This document shows, in pieces, positions 44,866 through 52,267 of a DNA stretch of 52,267 nt. The notes beneath the pieces were generated by a model. That model searched no databases, was not told the DNA's origin, and saw only the letters and a program-made list of their open reading frames with translations. Source of the stretch: Neptuniibacter sp048548695 (GTDB lineage Bacteria > Pseudomonadota > Gammaproteobacteria > Pseudomonadales > Balneatricaceae); NCBI RefSeq assembly GCF_048548695.1, contig NZ_JBLYIF010000016.1. One strand, 5' to 3'. Position 1 is the stretch's first letter. Each line of letters begins with the position of its first letter. Position numbers and translations under genes: made by a program.

Positions 44866-45258
44866 GTGCGTATGTTACATACTATGCTGCGGGTGACAGA
44901 CCTAGAGCAGTCGATACACTTCTATTGCGATGTTATGGGGATGCAGTTACTGCGTCGTAAAGATTACCCCGAAGGTAAATTCACACTAGCCTTTATTGGT
45001 TATGGTGATGAAGCCAGTAACACCGTGCTGGAATTAACCCATAATTGGGACACGAATGAATATGACCTAGGCAATGCCTATGGCCATATCGCCATCGAAG
45101 TTGATGATGTCTACGCGGCCTGCGATAACATCAAAACCAAAGGCGGTAATATTGTTCGCGACGCCGGCCCAATGAAAGGCGGCAACAGCATTCTGGCGTT
45201 TGTAAAAGACCCAGATGGTTACATGGTTGAGCTGCTCAGCCCGGATCGTCAGGACTAA
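44866..45258 (+). CDS. gloA: Lactoylglutathione lyase (glyoxalase I)
   Basis: Converts the methylglyoxal-glutathione adduct to S-lactoylglutathione. Metal ligands are intact by comparison with the E. coli nickel enzyme: H5 (MLHTML), the Glu in VLELTHNW, the His in GHIAIEV and the Glu in YMVELL. Length is 130 residues. The start is GTG with AAGGGG ten bases upstream; a Met two codons later would lose the family N-terminus. A strong hairpin follows. Confidence 0.96.
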   Translation: MRMLHTMLRVTDLEQSIHFYCDVMGMQLLRRKDYPEGKFTLAFIGYGDEASNTVLELTHNWDTNEYDLGNAYGHIAIEVDDVYAACDNIKTKGGNIVRDAGPMKGGNSILAFVKDPDGYMVELLSPDRQD

Positions 45259-45265
45259 GCACCAT

Positions 45266-45289
45266 GGCAGGCTCGTCCAGGAGCCTGCC
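45266..45289 (+). terminator. Terminator hairpin after gloA
   Basis: GGCAGGCTC and GAGCCTGCC form a perfect 9-bp stem around a six-base loop, eight bases after the gloA stop. The following tract (TTCACACG) is poor in T, so the hairpin could act with a weak tail or protect the mRNA end. The remaining bases to 45461 hold no recognisable gene. Confidence 0.6.
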
Positions 45290-45461
45290 TTCACACGCCT
45301 TTATTGACCTGAAACAACAAAATCTACTTTCCCAGACAGCGGTACTGGTTAAGCCCCTGACAAAGCCTTAGCATTAGCATCCTCTAATTAACAACATCAA
45401 GCCACTCTCCATAACTGTGCGTACCCCGTTGGGATGATCAACATTTGCGCACGAATCTGGT

Positions 45462-45467
45462 TATAAT
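45462..45467 (+). promoter_or_regulatory. Probable promoter -10 of the Sel1-repeat gene
   Basis: A perfect TATAAT lies 43 bp upstream of the ATG. At 18-bp spacing the -35 position reads TCAACA, four of six consensus bases. Confidence 0.5.
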
Positions 45468-45510
45468 GTGCGGCTTCTGACCTTTTTTGCTCTGAGTACG
45501 GGTTATATCG

Positions 45511-46314
45511 ATGAAAAAACAGCTAATTTACGCACTGGCACTGTCCTGCAGTCTGAGTTCAGGTATCGCCCTGGCAGCCAACCTGGCCAAAGGCATCCGC
45601 GCTTTCGAGCAACAGGATTACCCTACCGCACTCTCCGAACTGAAACCTCTTGCTCAGGATGGCGATGCTGATGCACTCAACATGCTGGGCCAGATGTATG
45701 AAAACGGCTGGGGTGTTGAAAAAGACGAGAAAGCCGCTAAGCGTTATTATCGCCGTGGTGCTTCGAAGGGCCATATGGACAGTGTAAACAGCCTGCGTGC
45801 GCTTAAAAACAAATCTTACATCGTCGAAATTGCCAAAGTACGTCCGGAAGCAGAAAGCGGCGTCGCGTCAGCCCAGAACCGCTTGGGTGAAATGTATGAG
45901 TTTGGCTACGGCACAGACCGCAACCCCGATCAGGCCTACAGCTGGTACCTACAAGCCGCCGAGCAGGGCTATGTCCCGGCGCAACACAACATCGGCCGCT
46001 GTTACAATTTCGGTACGGGTATCGAACAGAACTTTGCTGCGGCTGAAAGCTGGTACCGCAAAGCAGCAGAACAGGGTCATACCGATGCCATGTTCTTTCT
46101 CGGTACCCTGTACTCAAACTATCACGGCAGCCACTCCGAACAGGACAGTGATATTCAGGCATATGCTTGGATGCATAACGCGGCTCAGCTAGGTAACCAG
46201 ACTGCTAAATCAATCGAGCGCCGACTGATTATGAAGCTGGACCCGCAGCAACAAGACGCGGCGGCAGCCTTGGCAGAAACCTATCGCCAGGAATATGTAG
46301 TGCCATACAAGTAA
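45511..46314 (+). CDS. Periplasmic Sel1-repeat protein
   Basis: A 267-residue exported protein. The N-terminus MKKQLIYALALSCSLSSG is a signal peptide, with likely cleavage after ALA (about 22). It is followed by roughly four Sel1-type TPR repeats, for example LGQMYENGWGVEKDEKAAKRYY, LGEMYEFGYGTDRN, IGRCYNFGTGIEQN and LGTLYSNYHGSHSE. Such proteins are scaffolds for protein contacts; the partner is unknown. It has its own promoter and is followed by a hairpin, so it appears monocistronic. Confidence 0.85.
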   Translation: MKKQLIYALALSCSLSSGIALAANLAKGIRAFEQQDYPTALSELKPLAQDGDADALNMLGQMYENGWGVEKDEKAAKRYYRRGASKGHMDSVNSLRALKNKSYIVEIAKVRPEAESGVASAQNRLGEMYEFGYGTDRNPDQAYSWYLQAAEQGYVPAQHNIGRCYNFGTGIEQNFAAAESWYRKAAEQGHTDAMFFLGTLYSNYHGSHSEQDSDIQAYAWMHNAAQLGNQTAKSIERRLIMKLDPQQQDAAAALAETYRQEYVVPYK

Positions 46315-46330
46315 GTGCCATCTCTGGTAT

Positions 46331-46351
46331 CCGGGGCCTCTAGTGCCCCGG
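46331..46351 (+). terminator. Hairpin after the Sel1-repeat gene
   Basis: CCGGGGC and GCCCCGG form a perfect 7-bp GC-rich stem with a seven-base loop, 17 bases after the stop. No T run follows. The rest of the gap to 46549 holds no gene I can support. Confidence 0.5.
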
Positions 46352-46549
46352 CATCTTGCACAACCGTTGCCTTAAAACAAAATCAATATTACCTTAGCCG
46401 CCTAGCACAGGTCCTGCGGCTGACACTGAGCAGGTTATTACGCACCACCTCAGGCTCCCGCACGACCCACTCTGGCTAAAACCTGCATGTATTGGCAACC
46501 TGAAAATAACCAAGGACACCGATACGTTAAAACGGCTTAAGGACGCATT

Positions 46550-47002
46550 ATGCAACGGGAATTCCCGGAAACTCATTCTGATATCAGTATCGCTTCACCC
46601 ATTAAACGCCTGGTGTGCCTGATCTACGACGGCATGATTCTGGTTGCGCTCTGGATGGTGGTTGGCATGATTGGCGTATCGCTGAATGCTGGCGAAGCCG
46701 TCCAGGGACCGTTGTTCAAAGTGATACTCTTCGTTATCACTTATCTATTTCTCAGTTTCTTCTGGATTCGCTCAGGCCAGACATTGGGTATGCTGGCATG
46801 GCGACTCAGAGTACAGACACTGGCGGGCCAGCGCCTCAGCCCGATACAGACGGCAACCCGGTTTGTAACCGGCATATTTTCATTAAGCTGCTTCGGGTTG
46901 GGTTTTATCTGGATGTTTATTAATCGCGATAAACAAGCTTGGCATGACCTGGCATCCGGCAGTTGTGTTGTACAGTTACCGAAACAGAAAAAAGCCGACT
47001 GA
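46550..47002 (+). CDS. RDD-family membrane protein
   Basis: A 150-residue inner membrane protein with the RDD-domain pattern: an N-terminal conserved RLVCLIYDGMILVALW segment, a second hydrophobic helix (VILFVITYLFLSFFWIRSGQTLGML) and a C-terminal region ending in NRDKQAWHDLASGSCVV. The function is unknown; some RDD proteins are linked to sodium/proton exchange or membrane homeostasis. AAGGAC lies five bases before the ATG. It converges on lptG with a two-base gap. Confidence 0.88.
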   Translation: MQREFPETHSDISIASPIKRLVCLIYDGMILVALWMVVGMIGVSLNAGEAVQGPLFKVILFVITYLFLSFFWIRSGQTLGMLAWRLRVQTLAGQRLSPIQTATRFVTGIFSLSCFGLGFIWMFINRDKQAWHDLASGSCVVQLPKQKKAD

Positions 47003-47004
47003 GG

Positions 47005-48084
47005 TCAGTGGGCGCGTCGCAATAGCCAGGTACCGGCTGCCAGACAAATTAGAATAGGCAGCAAGACCGCCAGCAACGGCGCAATACCATACACGGCACT
47101 CGCAGGCTCAAGCAGGTCCCGACTGAGTTTAAACGTTAAGCCAACGATCACGCCGGTCATCAACCGTTGCCCCAACGTAACACTGCGCAATGGGCCAAAC
47201 ACAAATGACACCGCGATTAGTACCAGTGCCAGCACTTCCAGCGGCATTAATAACTTACCCCAATACGCCACGCGGTAATTTTCCGATGCGAGCCCCTGGG
47301 ATAATAAATAATCGACATAACGGCTTAGCTGAGTCATCGACAGGGTATCCGGATCAACCGTCACCGCACTCAGCAATTCCGGGGTCAGTTGGCTTGGCCA
47401 GACTTCCACCGCCTGCACGTCAGTCTGCAACGCCGGTACTGATGCATCCATGGTATCCGGAAACAGCGTCGACTTAACACCTGTCAAATACCATTGCCCG
47501 TCACGATACTCGCCTTGCTTGGCATAACTGGCGCGCTTCAAACCCAGGTCTTGATTAAACTCATACCGGGTGACCCCTCGAATCCGTCCACCCGGAATCA
47601 CCGCATTAATCTGGACAAAGGTCATTTGATCACGGTGCCAGACGCGACTGGCTTCACGCACCACTTCTGAGCCACTTAACTTCAGCTGACGGTAACTCTG
47701 AGCATGCTGCTCACTCTGGGGCACGGCCAGTTCTCCCAGCAACATCGTCGCCAGAATCAGCACCAACACCGGTTGGAAAACGGCAATAATGATGCGCCAG
47801 GTCGACAACCCAGCGGCACGCATAACGGTCAGTTCTGAGCTGGATGCCAACATACCCAGACCCAGCAAACAGCCAATCAGACTGGCCAGCGGCACAAAAT
47901 CATAGATCCTCCGTGGCAATGTCATCAGCACATAATTTACGGCTGGCCAGAACGTATATTTACCTGCCAGATCGGTCAGCTCCTCAAGCGTGGCAAACAA
48001 CAGATCCAGCCCAAGAATTACCAGCAAGGTTACACCAAAGGCTGCCAGTACTTGTTTGGCGATATAACGATCCAGTACAGTCAC
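47005..48084 (-). CDS. lptG: LPS export permease LptG
   Basis: With LptF forms the membrane part of the LptB2FG ABC transporter that extracts LPS from the inner membrane. The 359 residues show six membrane helices and a large periplasmic domain between helices 3 and 4. The N-terminus MTVLDRYIAKQVLAAFGVTLL is typical. The GTG start overlaps the lptF stop by four bases (GTGA), so the two are translationally coupled. Confidence 0.94.
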   Translation of the reverse strand: MTVLDRYIAKQVLAAFGVTLLVILGLDLLFATLEELTDLAGKYTFWPAVNYVLMTLPRRIYDFVPLASLIGCLLGLGMLASSSELTVMRAAGLSTWRIIIAVFQPVLVLILATMLLGELAVPQSEQHAQSYRQLKLSGSEVVREASRVWHRDQMTFVQINAVIPGGRIRGVTRYEFNQDLGLKRASYAKQGEYRDGQWYLTGVKSTLFPDTMDASVPALQTDVQAVEVWPSQLTPELLSAVTVDPDTLSMTQLSRYVDYLLSQGLASENYRVAYWGKLLMPLEVLALVLIAVSFVFGPLRSVTLGQRLMTGVIVGLTFKLSRDLLEPASAVYGIAPLLAVLLPILICLAAGTWLLRRAH

Positions 48085-49196
48085 GACGAACCCTTCCTGA
48101 ATGGCAAAGATGGCAACGCTACTTGGTCAAACAGATGTCGCCAGAACCGCCCAAACAACAGCATATTCAACGCTAGCAATATAAAACCAAAATGCACCAG
48201 CCAAAGCAGCAGTGACGGTGCATCGCCCTCAGCTACCTGGCTTTTAACATTGCTTAAAATAGCCAGGTAAACCAGATAGATCACGATAGAAGGCACCAGC
48301 CGGCCATAACGACCTTGTCTGGGATTCACCCGACTCAGGGGCACCGCCAGCATGGTCACCACCAGCGCCAGCACCGGCAGAGACAGACGCCAATGCAACT
48401 GAGCACGCTCTGCGGCTTTATCTGAGCCGAATAACCCCCCAGTAGGCAGTGCCTCAACCCGCGGGTACCGCAGAGTCTGGGTTTTATTCGGCAACAGGGT
48501 GCCATATTCAGCAAATCGCAGTTCCGTAAAGTCTCCCTGACCGGGAACGCCTTCATAGCGCCGCCCCTGCTCAAGCACCAGATAGCGTTCATTCAACTCC
48601 GGCACGACACGGGTTTGTCCGGCTTCTGCCAGCGTTATCTGCAAACGCTTATTCTGCGGGTTACGTTCAGCAGAAAACACCAGCCCTAAGCGACCGGTTT
48701 CGGACAAACTTTCGGTATACACCACCCGAGGTGAACGCGCCGGTTGCTGGAATCGCCCGGGCACCAGAGCATCCAATTCACCACGCTGTTTCTGCTGATC
48801 AAAGATCAAATTAGAGTGTAGGGCACCCAACGGTGCCAACCACAATGATAATACCGCCACGCACAGCGCGACCAGAACCGCGGGGCCCATCGCATAAGCC
48901 AGTAAACGGCGGTGACTCATGCCACAGGCTTCAAGCACAGTCATTTCACTTTCAAGATAGAGACGACCGTAGCCCAGCAGAAAACCTAAAAACAGGCCCA
49001 GCGGCAGGATCAGTTGTAAAAAATCAGGTAAGCGATAAACGATAATTTGCAACAGCACATCGGCATCCAGAGAACCACTTGCCACCTGCGCCAGATAGCT
49101 GACCAACCGACCACTCATGATAATCACCAGCAACACAGCAGTGACAGCCAGCATACTGAGTAATACTTCACGGGACAGATAGCGAAATACGATCAA
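48081..49196 (-). CDS. lptF: LPS export permease LptF
   Basis: Partner of LptG in LPS export. The 371-residue protein starts MIVFRYLSREVLLSM and has the same six-helix layout with a periplasmic beta-jellyroll domain. The start is TTG with a weak AGG eight bases upstream; no better start fits the conserved N-terminus. It diverges from pepA, as in E. coli. Confidence 0.93.
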   Translation of the reverse strand: MIVFRYLSREVLLSMLAVTAVLLVIIMSGRLVSYLAQVASGSLDADVLLQIIVYRLPDFLQLILPLGLFLGFLLGYGRLYLESEMTVLEACGMSHRRLLAYAMGPAVLVALCVAVLSLWLAPLGALHSNLIFDQQKQRGELDALVPGRFQQPARSPRVVYTESLSETGRLGLVFSAERNPQNKRLQITLAEAGQTRVVPELNERYLVLEQGRRYEGVPGQGDFTELRFAEYGTLLPNKTQTLRYPRVEALPTGGLFGSDKAAERAQLHWRLSLPVLALVVTMLAVPLSRVNPRQGRYGRLVPSIVIYLVYLAILSNVKSQVAEGDAPSLLLWLVHFGFILLALNMLLFGRFWRHLFDQVALPSLPFRKGSS

Positions 49197-49226
49197 TGCG
49201 GAAACCTGTTACCTTGAATAAAATCG

Positions 49227-49232
49227 TTTATA
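49227..49232 (-). promoter_or_regulatory. Possible lptF promoter -10, overlapping a pepA -10
   Basis: The minus strand reads TATAAA here, while the plus strand reads TATAGT at 49229-49234, so the two divergent genes may share overlapping -10 boxes. Matching -35 boxes are weak for both directions. Confidence 0.3.
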
Positions 49233-49326
49233 GTAGTGAGTCTTTCCCAGCGGTCATGAAGCCAACCGTCTGAAACGTTGTGGCATTATCCTTGAAACCG
49301 CTTTTAATGTCTTGTCTGGAGTCAGC

Positions 49327-50820
49327 ATGGATTTTGAGATTATCAACGGCGATATCGCCTCTCTGGAAACCGAATGTATCGTAGTTGCAGTTGCCCCTGA
49401 GGGTCAGCTTTCGCCATCTGCTGGCGCAGCAGACAGCGCCAGCAACGGCTACTTGCAGGAGATCCTGAGTGCGGGAGATATCAGCGGCAAAAATGCCCAG
49501 ACGCTGCTGCTGCATAAAGTGCCTGGCCTGAAGGCACGCCGTATTTTGTTGCTCGGGATCGGTAAAGCGGAAGACCGCAACAACCGGTCGTTTCGTAAAG
49601 CGATCATCGCAGCAATGTCTGTGATCAAAAGCACAGGGATCAGCCAGGCAGTGTTTGCCCTTGATGACGCCCTGACCAACGACAGTGATGCCTATCGCCA
49701 ACTTCGCCACCTGGTAGAGTGGAGTGGTCAGGAACTGTACCAATACGATGAAACCAAGAGCAAAAAAGCCGACCCGCTGAAGCTGGAAAAACTCAGCATT
49801 TTATGCGCCGAAGATGACACCGATCTGGCCGAGCAAGCTCTGCTGGATGGCACCGCCATTGTTAATGGCACCAGTCTGGCCCGTGACCTGGGCAACCTGC
49901 CGCCCAATATCTGTACCCCAACCTACCTGGCTGAGCAGGCACTTGAGCTGGACGATGAATTCGAAGCCCTCACTACCACCATCGTTGATGAAGAAGAGAT
50001 GGCCGAGCTGGGTATGCACTGCCTGTTATCCGTCGGCAAAGGCAGTGAGCAGCCCTCTAAGTTGATTGTTATGCAGTACAACGGCGGGCCGGAAGATGAC
50101 GCGCCCCATGTATTGGTTGGCAAAGGCATCACCTTCGACACCGGTGGTATCTCCCTGAAATCGGGGGACTCCATGGATGAAATGAAATATGACATGTGCG
50201 GTTCCGCCAGCGTGTTCGGTGCCATGACCGCTATCTGCGAGATGGCGCTACCGATCAATGTAGTGGGAATCGTCGCCGCCGCCGAAAACATGCCAAGCGG
50301 CAACGCCAGTAAACCGGGTGATATTGTTACCACCATGTCTGGTCAGACCGTTGAGATCCTCAATACCGATGCCGAAGGCCGCCTGGTATTGTGTGATGCC
50401 CTCACCTATGCCGGTCGTTTTAACCCCGCATCAGTGATCGATATCGCCACCCTGACCGGTGCCTGCATTGTGGCTTTGGGTCACCAGGCCAGCGGACTGT
50501 TAAGCAATGATGACCAACTGGCACAGTCACTATTGCAGGCCGGAGAACAATCTGCTGACCGAGCCTGGCAGCTACCTTTATGGGATGAGTTCCAGGAACA
50601 GCTCGACAGTAACTTTGCCGATATGCAGAATATTGGCGGCCGCCCTGGCGGTACCATCACTGCAGCCTGTTTCCTATCACGTTTCACCAAAGAATACCGC
50701 TGGGCGCACCTGGATATTGCCGGTGTTGCCTGGAATAGCGGCAAAAGCAAAGGCGCAACAGGTCGCTGCGTACCACTGCTGACACAATATCTGTTGAATC
50801 AATCAGCCACCGAGGAATAA
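49327..50820 (+). CDS. pepA: Leucyl aminopeptidase PepA
   Basis: An M17 family metallopeptidase that removes N-terminal residues from peptides; in E. coli it also acts as a DNA-binding regulator. The signature NTDAEGRLVL and metal-site segments VGKGITFDTGGISLK and MKYDMCGSA are present. I start at MDFEIINGD (ATG with TGGAG five bases upstream), giving 497 residues; a TTG five codons earlier is less likely. It is followed six bases later by holC. Confidence 0.96.
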   Translation: MDFEIINGDIASLETECIVVAVAPEGQLSPSAGAADSASNGYLQEILSAGDISGKNAQTLLLHKVPGLKARRILLLGIGKAEDRNNRSFRKAIIAAMSVIKSTGISQAVFALDDALTNDSDAYRQLRHLVEWSGQELYQYDETKSKKADPLKLEKLSILCAEDDTDLAEQALLDGTAIVNGTSLARDLGNLPPNICTPTYLAEQALELDDEFEALTTTIVDEEEMAELGMHCLLSVGKGSEQPSKLIVMQYNGGPEDDAPHVLVGKGITFDTGGISLKSGDSMDEMKYDMCGSASVFGAMTAICEMALPINVVGIVAAAENMPSGNASKPGDIVTTMSGQTVEILNTDAEGRLVLCDALTYAGRFNPASVIDIATLTGACIVALGHQASGLLSNDDQLAQSLLQAGEQSADRAWQLPLWDEFQEQLDSNFADMQNIGGRPGGTITAACFLSRFTKEYRWAHLDIAGVAWNSGKSKGATGRCVPLLTQYLLNQSATEE

Positions 50821-50826
50821 ATCCAG

Positions 50827-51267
50827 GTGACCAGTAAAGCTGATTTTTATCTGCTGCCAAATGACGACCCCGAAGACCGGGGTCGTTTCCTCTGCCGTTT
50901 ACTGGAAAAGATCTGTGCGCTGGGCCACCAAGTGTATATCCATACGCCTGATCAGCGCGCGGCTCAGCAGCTGGACCAGCTGCTTTGGGAGTTCCGACCC
51001 GAAGCCTTTATTCCACACGGCCTGAGCAATGAACAACACAACTCTGCGGTGGAGATCGGCTGGGATCAACAGCGACCCTCACATCGGGATCTATTTATCA
51101 ATCTGGATCAGGCCATAGTTGAAGACGCGATGGATTTTGACCGCATTGTCGAGATTGTGGTGCAGAGCCCGGAGATACTCAGTGCTACACGGGATAATTT
51201 CCGCGTGTATAAGTCACGTGGCATCAATGCGGAGATGCACGACCTACGCCACAACACGACCCGCTAA
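50827..51267 (+). CDS. holC: DNA polymerase III chi subunit
   Basis: Part of the clamp-loader-associated chi-psi pair that contacts single-strand binding protein. The 146-residue protein matches the E. coli HolC length and starts (GTG) TSKADFYLLPNDD, with LCRLLEKICALGHQVYIHTPD and the FIPH segment. It lies directly after pepA, the usual order. The next gene is usually valS; here it is instead a convergent IDO-like gene. Confidence 0.93.
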   Translation: MTSKADFYLLPNDDPEDRGRFLCRLLEKICALGHQVYIHTPDQRAAQQLDQLLWEFRPEAFIPHGLSNEQHNSAVEIGWDQQRPSHRDLFINLDQAIVEDAMDFDRIVEIVVQSPEILSATRDNFRVYKSRGINAEMHDLRHNTTR

Positions 51268-51359
51268 ATTCGCCTACAGATGCCCCTCTCTTTGTGAACA
51301 GTTCGTGCTGCACTTTGCCAAGGCTAGCCTATCAAGTTTCCACGCTCCAGCTTTGCAGA

Positions 51360-51384
51360 CCGCAGTCACATGCGGCCTTTTTTC
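51360..51384 (+). terminator. Probable terminator after holC
   Basis: CCGCA and TGCGG form a 5-bp stem (51360-51364 with 51371-51375) with a six-base loop, followed by CC and seven T (51378-51384). It lies about 90 bp beyond the holC stop, just before the end of the convergent IDO-like gene. Confidence 0.55.
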
Positions 51385-51391
51385 ATCTGTA

Positions 51392-52267
51392 TCAGACCGC
51401 TATCTGAGGCGGTTGCAACTTGTATTGCCGAGTTTCATCAATCAGAAATTTCAGCCACCGCATATAAGGCGTGCCTCCCGTGCCTCTTTTATCATTCCCT
51501 CGCCGGGCAATATATTTCACCGCCCAGTGGTAATGCACCTCGCGAAACTGAGCCATCAGCTCCAGCACACCATCAAAGTATTCCGCCCTGGACAGCAACC
51601 TGATTTCGGGCATCTGCGCCACCTGCTGCAACAGCGCCCTGTGCTCTGCCGGCATATAGTGACGCATATCCTGCAGATGCTGGGTCAGCTTATTGGCCTG
51701 ATGTGGAATTTTCATAAACGCCGTCAACAAAGGCATCACCGAACTCTGGGCACCGGTCTCACCGCGAAAGCTGATCGTTTTTTGCGTCACCCCTTCATAC
51801 AACACATCAACAAACTGGCCGATGTAGGGCCGGAAGCGGGAAAAATACAACGCATCAGACATCTTCTCCGGTATCCGTTGTAAGACTCCAATGATCCGCT
51901 GCATAGCAGCGCTAATCTGCACCAGTGCGACATCCACGTTTACTGGCGTAATATCACCCTGCAAACCCAGAATGGCGTCGAGAATCTCCGCCGCCATTGC
52001 TTCTATTTCGACATGAACCAGAATAAACCAGTGTTCGTCATACAGATGCACAAAGTTCTGTACGGTATCGATATTACCCAGAGCAACCGGCTGACTATGG
52101 TCATATCGCTGCCAGTTATACAGGGCATATCCGTCATAGCTGAGAACTGGCGGTCGCTGCAGCAGGTGGGCAATCTGACACAAGGGTCGCGCCAGATTTA
52201 CCGGCACCCGATGAACCGGTGGCTGGCCCACCTGGTTCACATATCCGGATACGATAAACCCCAACCG
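51392..52267 (-). CDS. Indoleamine 2,3-dioxygenase-like heme protein (3' part)
   Basis: The C-terminal portion of an IDO family protein, whose members open the indole ring of tryptophan; the 5' end lies beyond the window. About 291 residues are visible and match IDO features: PPVLSYDGYALYNW, the FRGETGAQSSVMPLL loop, MRHYMPAEHRALL, the EVHYHWAVKYI segment holding the expected heme-ligating histidine, and the GTGGTPYMRWL signature. The stop is TGA at 51392-51394. The frame runs open to the edge, so a TTG at 52264 is an internal codon. Confidence 0.88.
   Translation of the reverse strand, partial: RLGFIVSGYVNQVGQPPVHRVPVNLARPLCQIAHLLQRPPVLSYDGYALYNWQRYDHSQPVALGNIDTVQNFVHLYDEHWFILVHVEIEAMAAEILDAILGLQGDITPVNVDVALVQISAAMQRIIGVLQRIPEKMSDALYFSRFRPYIGQFVDVLYEGVTQKTISFRGETGAQSSVMPLLTAFMKIPHQANKLTQHLQDMRHYMPAEHRALLQQVAQMPEIRLLSRAEYFDGVLELMAQFREVHYHWAVKYIARRGNDKRGTGGTPYMRWLKFLIDETRQYKLQPPQIAV

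Noticed and set aside
45259..45510. Possible small gene or small RNA in the gloA-Sel1 gap
   Set aside because: Apart from the hairpin near gloA and the TATAAT box I see no ribosome site with a plausible frame and no separate terminator.

Overview
The window is chromosomal, housekeeping-rich DNA from a gammaproteobacterium, most likely a marine member of the Oceanospirillales/Pseudomonadales side of the class. Supporting signs are gene orders shared with both Escherichia and Pseudomonas, a HisZ/PurA pair, a CQTH-type RhdA rhodanese beside psd, an NhaD sodium/proton antiporter and moderate GC content. I found no insertion sequence, prophage, CRISPR array or tRNA. The genus cannot be fixed from the sequence alone.

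Layout. Positions 1-141 hold a leftward ribosomal RNA promoter with an UP element and boxA, so an rrn operon starts just outside the left edge. From 221 to 15662 a leftward block carries trmJ, iscR-iscS-iscU-iscA-hscB-hscA-fdx-iscX (iron-sulfur assembly), ndk, rlmN, pilW, rodZ, hisS, the yfgM-type gene, bamB, der and murI. suhB (15782-16594) points right and meets purA at a bidirectional terminator. A second leftward block (16664-29496) is nnr-tsaE-amiB-mutL-miaA-hfq-hflX-hflK-hflC-yjeT-hisZ-purA, close to the E. coli 94-minute region. queG, orn and rsgA follow, then an HDOD/GAF protein, rhdA, psd and ygfZ, then ung.

The right part (37.7-52.3 kb) is a looser mixture: a major facilitator protein with a long helical tail, lysS and prfB, nhaD, fldB, a phasin-like gene, gloA, a Sel1-repeat protein, an RDD membrane protein, lptG/lptF diverging from pepA-holC, and a 3'-partial indoleamine 2,3-dioxygenase-like gene cut by the window end.

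Most noteworthy: (1) SuhB has lost several canonical metal and catalytic residues and looks like a pseudoenzyme that may keep only the rRNA antitermination role, in a window that also shows an rrn promoter and boxA; (2) the MFS protein is fused to about 230 residues of short helical repeats; (3) prfB lacks the programmed frameshift; (4) ispG is missing from between rodZ and hisS; (5) ndk has a foldable leader; (6) iscR has tandem IscR-like operators; (7) a bacterial IDO lies downstream of holC. These are readings by eye; no alignment or database search was run.
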